From positions 124,001-188,000 of the forward strand of contig JBNGIS010033894.1 in the NCBI GenBank assembly GCA_049999725.1: DNA of 64,000 bases. Reading direction: 5' to 3'. Position 1 is the first letter of the stretch, and the number at the start of each line of letters is the position of its first letter. Positions 1 through 10,300 of the stretch are shown one piece after another. This stretch comes from Haplomitrium mnioides. Lineage: Eukaryota > Marchantiophyta > Haplomitriopsida > Calobryales. A program made the position numbers and the translations under genes. The notes beneath the pieces are model-generated. The model was not told the origin of the DNA and ran no database searches. It saw only the letters and a list, made by a program, of their open reading frames with translations.

Positions 1-300
1 AACCCTACCAAAGTAGATTGGTGGACAATAGATCGAGTATATTAGTGGAATATCAGGCTGACCAACAACTTACTAGGTTATATAGGTAGTCAAAGCATCA
101 ACCATCAAAGCGTTTTATTGGTAGAAAATCAGTCAAGATGGAGAAAGCTTCATGGAGTTTATTAGTGGACAATTGGTTGAGTATATTGGTAGACAATCAG
201 TCAATAGACAAAGACCACAAAAGTGTATTGGTGAGTAATTATAACAATATATTAGTGGAGAAGAAGCCTACCAGAGTAAGTTGGTGGACAATTGTTAGGG
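1..300 (+). repeat. Leader minisatellite array of an LTR retroelement (left copy)
   Basis: The stretch is built from degenerate repeats around TATATTGGTGGACAAT, interspersed with GGAGAAAGCCTACCAAAG. The same units recur at 9,984-10,300, where they start about 30 bp after a tRNA-Asp primer-binding site. By that analogy this array is probably the 5' leader of an element whose LTR lies left of the window. An open frame runs through it, but it is a product of the repeats and not a convincing gene. Confidence 0.7.
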
Positions 301-846
301 TCCAAGATGGGAGCTACAGACGCACGCAAGGAGAGACAAAGGAAGACGAAATTGAGAAAAATGAAGAAAGCAAGCAAGCAAATGGCGGAATCGGCAAACA
401 ATGGATACTGTCCAAACAGAAGGACGGAAGATTCTCAGAAATTCAACCAAAAGACTTTTATAGGATTTAGTTAAAAAAAAATTATTATATTCAAAGTAGA
501 AAGTTTTTTAAGATCCAGAAATTACAATCGTAGAAATAGCACTTGTCTTCTGAATCACAAGTACCAATCAGGTTGAGAAACAGATCAGATAGCAACAGCA
601 GCATTGCGGCAGAAAGAAAAGAAAAGGCGTCAAGTGTATGTGAGGATTATGTATTTGTGTGTGTGTTTTGTAAAAGTAGACGTGTATAGGTTTTGTGTTT
701 TTTGTGGGGTTTTGAAAAGTTATTTGGGTTAAGAAAATAATAGTAAAATATTAATCTTAATTAACTAAGACTAAGCCTAAGCTACCAGCCAAGCCACAAG
801 GATAAGATCATTTTGATCCCAAGGTGCTTCTTGAGAGAAAGTTGTG

Positions 847-930
847 TTTTTTGATCGTTAAGGCCTTGAGAAGGAGAAAGAAAGGGATTTTTGATCGTTA
901 AGATCTTGAGAAGAAGAAAGAAAGGACAAA
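847..930 (+). repeat. Tandem duplication, 40-bp unit
   Basis: A unit starting TTGATCGTTAAG and ending in a GAGAAAGAAAGG-like purine tract is present twice, at 851 and 891, with a few differences. Confidence 0.7.
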
Positions 931-1345
931 GTGGTTAGGGTCTTGGAAAGAGAAAGGTAGTTGGGCGCGTATGGGTTAGGGCACCGTTAAAGAAAGAAGA
1001 AGGGGTCATTGTTTCCCCCACTCTCCCATTCGCTATCTCGATATTGGCTCTTTCTTGTCTTGGGGTCGGTGTCGTTTCTTGGAGACAAGACAGTTTTGCT
1101 GAAGTCATGGAAGGAGGTTCGAGGGCTGCAGACAAGGGAGAATAAGGGAGAATATTTGGCGATGGAAGGTGGAGAGATGGAACAGTAGCATGCATGGCTA
1201 GAAGACGACGGTCCCAGAGAAGACAAGATCTTAAAAAAGGCAAGAATTGAATCGGAGGGCTGTGTATGAAATGGGTGTTATGGTGCCGATGCATGGTGTG
1301 GACTTCGTATTCTGGTGATTGAGGAAGCTGAATAACGTCCTCGGT

Positions 1346-1451
1346 GAATATGGAGGGATATGACATTCAGTGAAGAGTTCACTATGGAGAGGATGATTGA
1401 ATATGGAGGGATATGACATTCAATTAAGAGTTTACTATGGAGACGATGATC
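1346..1451 (+). repeat. Tandem duplication, 53-bp unit
   Basis: Two copies of a unit beginning GAATATGGAGGGATATGACA start at 1,346 and 1,399 and both run into GAGTT(C/T)ACTATGGAGA. Confidence 0.75.
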
Positions 1452-4284
1452 TAAACCGACAAAACAGAACTGTTGGAGTGGAAGGAATCGCAAAATCAGA
1501 TGTCAGAACAAAGTTGTCGTAGCAGAAACAGAAGGAACATCGGTGCATCTCGTTCGGCTCACCTTGAAGACAATCCTGAGTATATATGGTCAGGAAATGG
1601 TATGACAGGGAGAAAAGGAAGTACGAGCATACCTGATTGAAGGCAAGGGACGGGAATGATGTATGGGTGTTGAACGTATGGGGGCCGAGGAAAGAAGTCC
1701 CGGGATGTGGGGCTATTGGCGACGTGGTTATTGATAAAAAAAAAAGAAACAAAAGAAAGAAGAAAACATAAAGTGAAGTGAAGGTATTTGCGATGAAGGG
1801 AAGACTGGCTAACAAGGTTGCTGGTGGAATTCTGTCCCGGAGATGAAAAAAAGCAGTGTCTTGCGATTTCTGCGACGGCTTTCTACTTCTCTGATTCACG
1901 GTGAAGTAGTCAAGGGAGGCATGTGTGCATCAGAGGTGGTCGATGGAGACGTTGCATGTATTGATGTTGTCTTTCCCTCCACTAGATCGAACTGGCCTTT
2001 GGGGTCATAAATCATATCCTGAGTGATTGCAGCCGTGACGATAGGTAGAGGGGATTTGGAAAGAGATGTTGATAAAATCTAAAAAAAAGAAATTGGTGGC
2101 TACGAGCGTTGAAGATCGACAGGAGGAAGTGGTTGCAAGAAGGCGCCACGAACAAAGAGCTACACCTTATTCTGCTGAAGTGGGGAAGTGTTTGATCGTT
2201 GACATGTGATGATTGAAGGGGTTGGATTTTGGCAGGATTTGGAGGTTATTTTGGGGAGCATGTTTGAACACCCTCTTTGCGAAGCTGGTGGTGTCAACAT
2301 TGGCTAATCGAAGCTTGTTTGAATGTGTGAGGGATGAAACTGTGACTGAAATTGTAGACACTAGATGGCTAAGGGGAAATATGTCGACACAATTGCCGAA
2401 TATGCTTATCTGTTCTGTCGAAGGAGGCGCTTTGGCGGTTGACAACCGAACGGAAGACTTCTTGGGTCCACTGCCAGTTCGTCAAAGGGGTTGTTTGGGA
2501 GAACGAACATCTTGTCAAGTAGGAGGCATTTAGACATCGCAGAAGCTATCGGCCAGCAATCGTTGCTGCATGAGTCAGAGATAGGTGGATCCCAATCAGG
2601 CATGACTATTGGTTTAAATCTGCATGTTTGAAACCCAATAGGAGGCAACGGGATTCGCGATGGATGAAGGAAGAGGTCCACATTCTTCGGTGTCCGAAAT
2701 CAAGAACCGGTCTGGAACTGTAATACAAGATTGAGTGATCAGCTGGGTGAAGATAATGCTGAGTCAAGCAAGAGGAGGGCCATCGTGTAGTAGCCAAAGA
2801 TATCAGGGCAATCGCTAGGCTGTCATCAGATCAATCTTCGTGCGTCTGCATGTTGCCCACCGAGGTTTCTCAAGGGGTACCCAGGGTAAGATACTAGGAA
2901 GAGGCTCCCGCGGTCGTGGGAAGGCATTACAGAGTCAGGTGGTAAACTAATGAAAATAGTCGTTGGGGGGCCAGCTCCAGTCCTGCCTATAGAAAGGTCA
3001 CAAATCACTCTTTGGGTACAGAAAAGAAGACAAATGGTATGACTATGCCTGTGGTGGCATGGAAGTTTGAGACCTGTGTGTCTACCAAAAGGGAAGGCCT
3101 GATTCCCAAAGGTGGAGAAGGACGTGGCCGTAGAAAGATGAAATTAAGTTCATTGAGTAGCTGGGTTAAGTTCATATGGAATAATGGAGGAGTACGGGGT
3201 TGATCTGGTGATACACCAGAATGGTAGAATATAAAGAAGGTAATTTTTGAATGGCTGGAGGTTGGAGCGATGGTTGAATGACAAGTCGGTGCTTTGGTGA
3301 AGTAAACAGGGAGTTATTAGTAGGTGATACAAGTTGTGGGTGGAGATTTGCTGAATGAGAAAAAAGGAAGAGTAGGTAGTATGGACGGAGTCTGAGTAGA
3401 GAAGGTGGTCAGGAAATTTACTGTTGGTTGTAGAAGTAATAGGAGTGTGTTGTAGAAGGAAGATAGTAGGCGAGGTGTAAGTCTTGACTTGACATAGATC
3501 TGTTCACTATGGTGGAAAAGTACATGGAGGAAGATAAGGACAGAATGGATGGCTTTATTCGAAGAAGATCTCCAAATACTGAAGGTTGGCTCATGGGTTC
3601 AAAGACTCCTTCCCAAGGTTTGGAATCAATTGGCTGGTGGCTAAGGTAAACAAAACAGTTTATAAGCTTATATTTCGTGCGCGTGAGTATTGTGTTTGTT
3701 GTCTTCGATTCTTTATGACTTTTTGTGGAGTATATTGGTGAGGTATTAGTATAGTCGCCATGTGATGAGTGGTTAGTTTGTGTTTGAACGCACATGAGAG
3801 GTTGAGGGAATTGCCATATCCCTGGAGTCCGAGTGGGGACCAAGAAGTGATGGTTGGGGTGCAATGATCTGAGGATCTGAGTAGATTCTGTATTGGTTAC
3901 CTTCAAACATACTCATGAGTAAAGTGCTATTTCAGAATTTGTGAATGCAAGTATGTTTCGTGTATGCATGTATGTTGGATGTTATCTTTTTCAAATTACA
4001 ACATCTAAAATCAGACGCATTTGAATTATTTCAATTCTGTTATGGTGTACTATTCTTGAGCCACAAGACCAGCCCGCATGCCAAAGGTTATTTGCAGGTC
4101 CTAAGCCGGTCTTGAGGGAAGAAGCACCCTCACGACCCCTTGCGTCTTGGTGGACCTCACTACCACCACAACCAAGAGTAACCTTTAGATAGCCCGATCA
4201 GTGGGAGTCCTTATCTTGTCCCAACCTAGTGACTTAGACCCAGAAGTTAGGCATTAGTATACTACAACCAAACCGATCAAAGGT

Positions 4285-4379
4285 AGGGCTCCTCCCTCTA
4301 TGCCCTGCACTTCAAAGCCTAACAGTGGCGCCGCTGCCAAGGAATGCCCTCTTCGTCGTAACAGTAGCGCCGTTGCAAG
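4285..4379 (+). promoter_or_regulatory. LTR end plus tRNA-Asp primer-binding site (left)
   Basis: A segment starting GTAGGGCTCCTCCCTC ends in AACA at 4,324 and is followed by TGGCGCCGCTGCCAAGGA (4,326-4,343). The complement of the plant tRNA-Asp 3' end is TGGCGCCGTTGCCGGGGA, so there are three mismatches. The same LTR-end plus PBS order occurs at 9,890-9,956. A second partial PBS-like copy, CAGTAGCGCCGTTGCAAG, lies at 4,362-4,379, so the site looks partly duplicated. tRNA-Asp priming is typical of Tat/Athila-type gypsy elements and their non-autonomous relatives. Confidence 0.7.
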
Positions 4380-5284
4380 TTCGAACTTTTGTGGTTCCCA
4401 GTACTCACCTATGTTACATCGTAGTTTTCAGAACTTGTTGCTCAACCGAAAATACTCACCTATACTAGGACTGGAAGCAAGTGGCTTTGCTTGCTTGCTA
4501 GTAATCCAAGTCTGGTAGCTTCATTGATAGATCAGATATTGAGGTGTGCCACATCTATCTCTTTCTTCCATCTGCTTTATTGCTGGCCGGAAGGGCCATG
4601 GAGTAGATTAGAGGCCAAGAGGGCCGTGGAGTAGATTAGAACCCTTCTTCAAAAATTCTTCTTTTTCTTCTTGGCACATCCGTGTGGAAGTCTTGAACCT
4701 GTCTTTGTCGGTCTTGTGTTACTGCTTCAAGTGCGTATGAATTTCTTGTTTCTGATTCGTGCATTGGTGTTTGTCTTTACAACGAGCAATATGTTCTATT
4801 TTTTTCCCAGTTCAGTTGTTTGTATTGTTTCTGTTTGTTATTTTGTTATCTGCCGTTTTTTGTAGAAGTCCCATCCAGCAACAGAAGGAGGTTGTGAGCA
4901 AGAGACGCTCACGATTCAAAAGAGAGATTCTGAAAGAGCTTTGTTGGAGCACAAAGAGGAGCACAGTCATCGGAGAACAACAAAGTGGTGTCTTTTGGCT
5001 ATAAGAAAGTGCTATTCTGCCATTTCTTGGAGCATGCATAGAAGGTAGAAGCAAGCAAATTTTGACAAGCATTTAATATCAAATTTTTGAGGGGCTACGC
5101 AGCACCGCAGTTGGTAGGAAACCCTAAAATTTTTGGAGGTGCAAGTTGTGCCAGAGACATAAGAATTGCTCATGACAGGCTCTGTTTTTGTCGCGACGTG
5201 TGCTAATTCTCACAAGTTTGGATGTTACAGATGCAGGTGGACTGTAGTCGACAAAATATGAGGCACTAGAGAGAAATAGAGAAG

Positions 5285-5620
5285 TTGAGTCCCTTAAGTA
5301 TCATACTAGTGACAGAGATGGTCTTGATCGATTCCCCAAGCACGCACTTAGACTTCTCGTTGGAAGCTACTGCTGCGCTGCGTATCACATATGGTACTTT
5401 GGTGGTGGTCGACTTCGTTGAGGGCTTGCGTGTACAAACTGGAAAATGTGCTCAAGCAAGCTCTTGGTGAGAGAATCAGACCTTTTCTTACCATCAACAA
5501 GATGGATCATTGCTTCTTGGAGTTGCAAATGGAAGGCGAGGAAGCTTTTATTGGAAATGTTGATATGCCAGAAGGAGACAACATTGCCCCGACGTCTTCT
5601 TCTTTGCAACCTGGGTAGGC
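5285..5620 (+). pseudogene. Elongation factor 2 (EF-2) GTPase-domain fragment
   Basis: EF-2 is the GTPase that drives ribosome translocation. The frame from about 5,318 reads LIDSP...[14 protein letters not shown] then GTLVVVD..EG..VQT. A one-base insertion near 5,440 moves the match to another frame, which reads [20 protein letters not shown] then [11 protein letters not shown]. The G4 motif NKMD is intact. The G3 motif DSPGHVDF is damaged to DSPSTHLDF. Only about 90 of more than 800 EF-2 residues are present, with no intron visible, so this is a captured or retro-copied fragment. It sits between two tRNA-Asp primer-binding sites with PPR and PRP38B fragments downstream. Confidence 0.85.
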
Positions 5621-6939
5621 TATCACTGCCATAGTGCTTCGCATCGACAGGGGCATTGAGCAAGTGGCAGCCTCGTCCAAGAAGGAAACGAGTGAGAAGG
5701 AGGGCGTGCTTGAAAAAGGAAGAGCGAAATGGCACCGGCTGTGCTTCTCTGCCCCCCAGATATGGTTCAATCATTGTACAGGAGAAAATCTGCTGCTTCT
5801 TCCAGAGCATGGCATGAGACGAGGCAAGTTTCTTCAGGGAGATTTCGGGCACCCTCGGCTTTAGATTGGTGCAAGAAGGCGAAGTCTTCTGGCTGTGCGT
5901 TCCCCTTGGAAGCCACATTTGAAATTAGAAGATTGGCAGGTTTGTAGTCATTAGCAAGGTTTGGAGCCTCGTGCCAAGTTTTCACTGTTGCTGTTGAAGA
6001 GCCAGCTACAGAGTCCGAAGTAAGCCAGGTGAAATCTTTGACACTTGAAGAGCAACTCCCGGAAGGTGCGAATCAAAGTGCCAGCCCCCAAGCGCCAATT
6101 CCCGAAGTGCCTAGTAGTAATCCTACTACTTGATATCTAGAAATCCGTCTTAGATAACATGGAGAAATCTGAAGTTTTCAAGAACCAATTCAGGATTAGG
6201 TGTTATGAGTAAAACAATTCAGTTGTAGGGTCGTTGCTTGAGTCGTGAGGGAGATTTTATTGTTGTTGAACCAAAGAAAATTCTGCATCAATCAGCCGCA
6301 AGTTTCCTTGTTTTGAAGTGAGAAATCCATTAAAAAAAATGTCTAGAGGGGAAGAGAGATGTGAACGCAGCCGCACAACCCATATGAGGTTTGTATGTAA
6401 TCAAGGATTGTTGGAGGGTGGTGGCGAGTCATTTGCAGCAGTCAAGATAGAACATGGTGGCTGAACGCAGGTTGATGCCCCTCTTATAGTTTTTCCTTGT
6501 TTTCTCTTGCGATGGCCCTTCTTGATGGACTGCAGTGTATTTTTGTCCAAGGGAAGGTTGTTGCGGAGAGTTGTTGGAGACATGGGTGCGAGGAATGGTT
6601 CACAACAAATCAGAAACGTTACATGGTGAGGAGTTAGTGCATAAACTTTGGTCAAGGGAATATGCAAAAATGGACAGATAGGCAAGTGGGCCTTGTATTG
6701 GAAAGCAGAATGGATCATGAAGGAGAGTTTTATTTGGACATGCCTGACAACAACTTTGCGTCGAAGGGGTCTGCTATTTTGCTTCATTGTTGTGCCCAAG
6801 GTTGGATTGAGAGGTTTGGGCAAACTTAAACTTTTTCCCATACATAAAGAATAAGAGAAAACTTTGGGGGAGAATGCCAGGGGGCTTTCTTGACCACCAA
6901 AACAGTCGATCAGAGGCAACATTTGACTATCAAAGGAGA
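5620..6939. other. Unassigned DNA between captured gene fragments
   Basis: No recognisable gene. A short plus-strand stretch at about 5,980-6,133 is open and acidic (VEEPATESEVSQ...EEQLPEGANQ...) and could be a decayed exon end. A 173-codon minus-strand frame at 6,401-6,922 shows no domain or motif that I recognise. Confidence 0.4.
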
Positions 6940-7140
6940 GAAAATTGAATTGCAGAATGGGAGTTTGAGGTTCAACGTTTGTTCATTAGTTTGACGTAAC
7001 AAAGATTGAAGAAAATTGAATTCCAGAATGGGTCCTCTCCTTGAGTGTCTTTGTTCTTTTCTTGAACAGTTTGAGGTTCAACGTTGGTGCAGAAATTTCA
7101 ATGTAAAAGGGATTGAGGAAAATTGAATTCCAAAATGGGA
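6940..7140 (+). repeat. Three-copy degenerate tandem repeat
   Basis: The anchor GAAAATTGAATTCCAGAATG occurs at about 6,940, 7,011 and 7,117, each followed by variants of GAGTTTGAGGTTCAACGTT or GTTGGTGCAGAAATTT. Spacing is about 71 and 106 bp. Confidence 0.6.
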
Positions 7141-7272
7141 GTTTGATGTAGAGAGTTGGTGCAGAAATTTGATGCAAAATAGATTGAAAGAGGATATGGG
7201 GTTCGAGCCAGGCACCAAGGGAGTTTTCACAGTGGACAACTATAGTTTGCAGCCCTGTAGAATTCATTCACA

Positions 7273-7450
7273 TTGATGCGATTGAAAGCGGTGCTGAATC
7301 AAAAAATCTGTGTTGTTAGCACTCTATTGAATATGTATTTGAAATGTTGGAGTATGGACGAAGCACGCCGAGTCTTTGATGGGTTTCTCTGTCATGATGT
7401 AGTGTCATGGACTGCCATGATTTTTGGATACGCTCAGGTAGAGCAGGACC
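7273..7450 (+). pseudogene. PPR protein fragment (PLS type)
   Basis: The frame reads VVSTLLNMYLKCWSMDEARR then VFDGFLCHDVVSWTAMIFGY AQ, spaced here to show two blocks. This is the hallmark pentatricopeptide repeat text of plant organellar RNA-binding proteins (usually L.NMY.KCGSM.EARRVFD.M..RDVVSWTAMI.GYAQ). About one and a half repeats are present out of a usual ten or more, with no start or C-terminal E/DYW part. It is a captured fragment lying about 150 bp upstream of the PRP38B fragment. Confidence 0.85.
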
Positions 7451-7596
7451 AGAAATGTGGATGGCTAGGTGATGGCATTCTTTGAGCTGCATACAACTGC
7501 TTGACCCCTTTGCAGTAATCTAATTCTTTGCATGTTGAGTTCTGCTCAGAATTAAGCAAACTTTGGCTTGTTGGAAAACTGCGTGATTGCACAGTT

Positions 7597-7985
7597 GGAA
7601 TTATGGAGGTTCAGACAAGTGGGAAACCAATCAATTCCATGCTGGAGAGAGTGTTATGTATGAACATTCTTTCTTCTGACTACCTCAAAGAGTTGTACAG
7701 GCTCAAAACATATCATGAAGTGATTGATGAGATCTACAATCAGGTGGACCACGTGGAGCCTTGGATGACTGAAAACTGTCAAGGTCCATCAATTGTGTTT
7801 TGTCTGCTTTACAAATTTTTCACCATGAAGCTGTCAGTGAAGTAGTTGCAAGGGTTGCTGAATCACAGATCCAATGGCAGAACTACAACCATGGGAGTAT
7901 ATGTTCGCGATCTTCTTCTTGATCGGTATTACTTCCACACTCTGTTTCCACGAATAACTGTATCAGCCATGCAACCTGGAGAAGC
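7597..7985 (+). pseudogene. Pre-mRNA splicing factor PRP38B fragment with internal deletion
   Basis: PRP38 family proteins act in spliceosome activation. From about 7,603 the frame reads MEVQTSGKP then LERVLCMNILSSDYLKELY, RLKTYHEVIDEIYNQV, DHVEPWM and LLYKFFTMKLSVK, which matches the N-terminal half of plant PRP38B. A stop replaces the next Gln. After GLLNH the text jumps to SNGRTTTMGVYVRDLLLDRY then LFPRI, which normally lies about 40 residues further on. An internal segment has therefore been lost. No introns are seen. It is a decayed captured fragment. Confidence 0.88.
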
Positions 7986-8006
7986 ATAAGAATTGCTGCG
8001 AGACTC

Positions 8007-8264
8007 TTGAGAGAAGAGCATTTGCAAGGTGAGACTAACAGCACTAGAACTGGAATGGAAATGTTCACGAATTGCAGCGATCTAAAAGAAAAGTGCATGA
8101 TACAGGCACGGGACAGCGGATGTCCAATCGCAGTAAGGCTTAGACGGGATGGAGTTTTATTTTTCCTTTTTGCAAAAGAGGATGTGATCATCTACAACAG
8201 GGAAGTGAATCAAATTAGCGCAGCTCTGGTCCGAATTTCTGATGGGCAGCCAAAGGAGATATGA
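8007..8264 (+). pseudogene. Unidentified coding-like fragment
   Basis: The 85-codon frame reads plausibly as protein (…DLKEKCMIQARDSGCPIAVR, LRRDGVLFFLFAKEDVIIYN, REVNQISAALVRISDGQP…), with an alternation of charged and hydrophobic residues unlike the flanking repeats. I do not recognise the family. It directly follows the PRP38B fragment and may be another captured exon. An overlapping frame at 8,261-8,380 (EEVESWQPELHERLRRLNGE) may continue it after a frameshift. Confidence 0.4.
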
Positions 8265-9460
8265 CACAGGAAGAGGTTGAATCATGGCAACCAGAGTTGC
8301 ACGAGAGACTAAGGAGGCTGAATGGAGAATTGTGGCTGTCAACCACAAGGTGGACGGTTTGTATCTGTTTTTGTATGTCTTCTTTCAGCTTCATGTGTTG
8401 GCACATAAGGAACAAGGTACTGGAGCTATTCCCACTGATACCAGAGAAGCTGGCCTTCAATACCACTGAAATGTAGAGGCATTGAACGAAGGTAGATTGC
8501 TGGTTGATGAGAGGGTTGAGTTGTCACAGGTCCTACCAAAGAAGTATGAAGGAGAAATTGAAAGAAGCCGAGCACTTAGATCTGAAGAGGAGAACAGATG
8601 GAAAATTAGGATTGTGGAAACAGTATGAAGGAACTTTGGTGGCAGTTCTTTTCAGATCCTTCAAAGTGGTGGTTATGTGTGCCAATTGTGGGAGTTGAGC
8701 AGAGTAGCAGATCTGTATTCTTGTTTGAGCAGATGGCAAGGTATTTTGTGGGCAAAGGATTGTTTGAGCACGAGGTGCAGTTCAATCATTCGGTGTTGCA
8801 GCGTAGTGCAGCTTGCAGATTTGGAGCCTGAAGGATGCATAGCAATCAAAATGAACTTATTGGGATGGAAGCTTGAAGAAGGTCAAGACAACAAGCTCTA
8901 TTCTGAAATGAATGGTTGCAGGACCTTATCTGACATGAATGGCAGAACGCTTAGTTCTGAGATGAGTCAACTATCTCTGTTTTGAAATGAAGTGACACAT
9001 GCTCTATTTTGAGAAAGAAAACACATCTGGCCTGATAAGAAGTGACACCAGAAGTTGAAGATCATGAAGAAGAGGACTCAGATAAGATAAGTTGGAGGAA
9101 AGTTGGTAAATATGGTCGGGAGGACAAAGCTGTAGGGTGACATTCACGTGGCAGCAAAGTTGAAGACTCTGTTCTGCAGCCAGCAAGGGTAAGAAGGAGG
9201 TTGGGATTGTGAAGTATTTCTATTATGGGAGTGTGTTTGTTGCAGGTCTGGCTAGAAACGGAGATCAGAAAAAATTAAAGAAGAGAGAAATCGGGCCAGG
9301 GTTGCCTATGTGAGTTTGTTGTAGGCTGGAGGGAGATCAGAAATCTAGAAAGGGTGTTCGACCCTTCCCTGTGGAGTTGCCAAAGTGTTTGTTCAGTTGG
9401 TTGTTATTTTTTGAAGTTGGAGTTGGAGAGGAAGGTGAGTGAAGTGCAAGGCATCATCAT
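8265..9460 (+). other. Further decayed coding-like DNA, unassigned
   Basis: Between 8,480 and 8,620 one plus frame reads NEGRLLVDERVELSQVLPKK then YEGEIERSRALRSEEENRWK, which looks like genuine charged coding text. Beyond it (8,677-8,985) a 102-codon frame contains short internal repeats (MNGCRTLSDMNGRTLSSEM). I cannot assign either to a family. The remainder to 9,460 shows nothing recognisable. Confidence 0.35.
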
Positions 9461-9469
9461 GGTTGAGTT

Positions 9470-9640
9470 TTCCCATTACCTCCGAAGAGTGGCAGAAACT
9501 CAGCATGAAGATCGACGATCAAAACTTGCTGTCGGGAATTGGTGACACCAGCAAGGAGTTGTGGCAGCTTGTCACTGCCATACATGATGAGGCTGGAGGG
9601 TCTGAAGCTTTGTGTTGACTCCACAAGGTGAAGACCGCAT
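9470..9640 (+). pseudogene. Unidentified exon fragment, also present at 16.7 and 17.2 kb
   Basis: One frame reads SEEWQKLSMKIDDQNLLSGI then GDTSKELWQLVTAIHDEAGG SEALC before a stop near 9,617 (split into two blocks). Degenerate nucleotide copies of the same stretch, recognisable by GCTTGTCACT..ATACATGATGAGG, lie at about 16,670-16,835 and 17,215-17,375. I do not recognise the parent protein. Three dispersed copies suggest a repeat-borne captured exon. Confidence 0.55.
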
Positions 9641-9769
9641 GAAGTACACCTTGAGTAGTAAGTAGGATGGATTTTTAGAAGGTAGGGAAGTTAGGAAGAT
9701 ATGGAGTTAGAAATCTTGACATTGTTTGGGAGAATATCAATACCATGTCTTGGATTGTTGTTCAAGGAG

Positions 9770-9937
9770 TGACACATCGTATATAAAGTTAAATGTATTC
9801 CCCTTCAGATCTCTGTAATGTACTTTGCATCCATCCACCTTTTCTCTCTCAAACGTTATGTTTTATGTTATGTATGTCAAGTAAACACCAGAGTAGGGCT
9901 CCTCCCCCTTATGCCCTGCTCTCTTTGAAACGTAACA
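9770..9937 (+). promoter_or_regulatory. 5' LTR promoter and R/U5 end of a plus-strand retroelement
   Basis: A TATA box, TATATAAAG, lies at 9,780-9,788. About 110 bp downstream comes GTAGGGCTCCTCCCCC, shared with the other LTR end at 4,285. The LTR ends in AACA at 9,937, immediately before the primer-binding site. I could not place the LTR start. Confidence 0.6.
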
Positions 9938-9938
9938 G

Positions 9939-9956
9939 TGGCGTCGTTGCCGGGGA
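9939..9956 (+). promoter_or_regulatory. tRNA-Asp primer-binding site (right)
   Basis: The sequence TGGCGTCGTTGCCGGGGA differs at one position from the complement of the plant tRNA-Asp 3' end. It starts two bases after the LTR terminal CA, the normal position for first-strand priming. Confidence 0.85.
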
Positions 9957-9983
9957 ATGCTCTCTTCGTCGTAACAACAACTA

Positions 9984-10300
9984 ATGGAGTACATTGGTAC
10001 ACAATTGGCAGAGCACATTATTGGACAACAGGTTAAGATGGAGAAAGCGTACCATAGTATATTTACTAACATTCTGCGGAGTATGTTTTTGGTGGACAAT
10101 CACTCCATATGGAGCAAGCATAGTAGATTTACATTGGTGGAAAATCAGCAGAGTATATTGGTGAACAATTGGTTTAAATGGAGAAAGCCTACCAAAGTAT
10201 ATTTGTGGACAATTGGTCCAAATAGAGAAAACCAACCAAAGCAAATTGGTGGACAAACCAACCAAAGCAAATTGGTGGACAATCAACAGAGAGAGAGACA
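9984..10300 (+). repeat. Leader minisatellite array (right copy)
   Basis: Degenerate units of GGAGTATATTGGTGGACAAT and ATGGAGAAAGCCTACCAAAG alternate across about 300 bp, starting some 30 bp after the primer-binding site. The array matches the one at 1-300. The last three units (CAAAGCAAATTGGTGGACAA) are the most regular. Confidence 0.8.

Larger units (their letters stand above)
300..4060 (+). other. Unresolved retroelement interior or LTR-like DNA, no recognisable gene
   Basis: About 3.7 kb of purine-rich plus-strand sequence follows the leader array. I find no long frame with a recognisable domain on either strand. Minus-strand frames of 90-160 codons are low-complexity Ser/Pro/Phe text expected from purine-rich DNA read backwards. 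Short open stretches on the plus strand, for example 2,990-3,080, could be decayed captured exons but I cannot name them. Two small tandem duplications are listed separately. It is most simply the interior of a non-autonomous (LARD-like) element. Confidence 0.4.

Noticed and set aside
935-1899. Minus-strand frames of 143 and 154 codons
   Set aside because: Low-complexity Ser/Pro/Phe text from purine-rich DNA read in reverse, overlapping small tandem repeats, with no domain.
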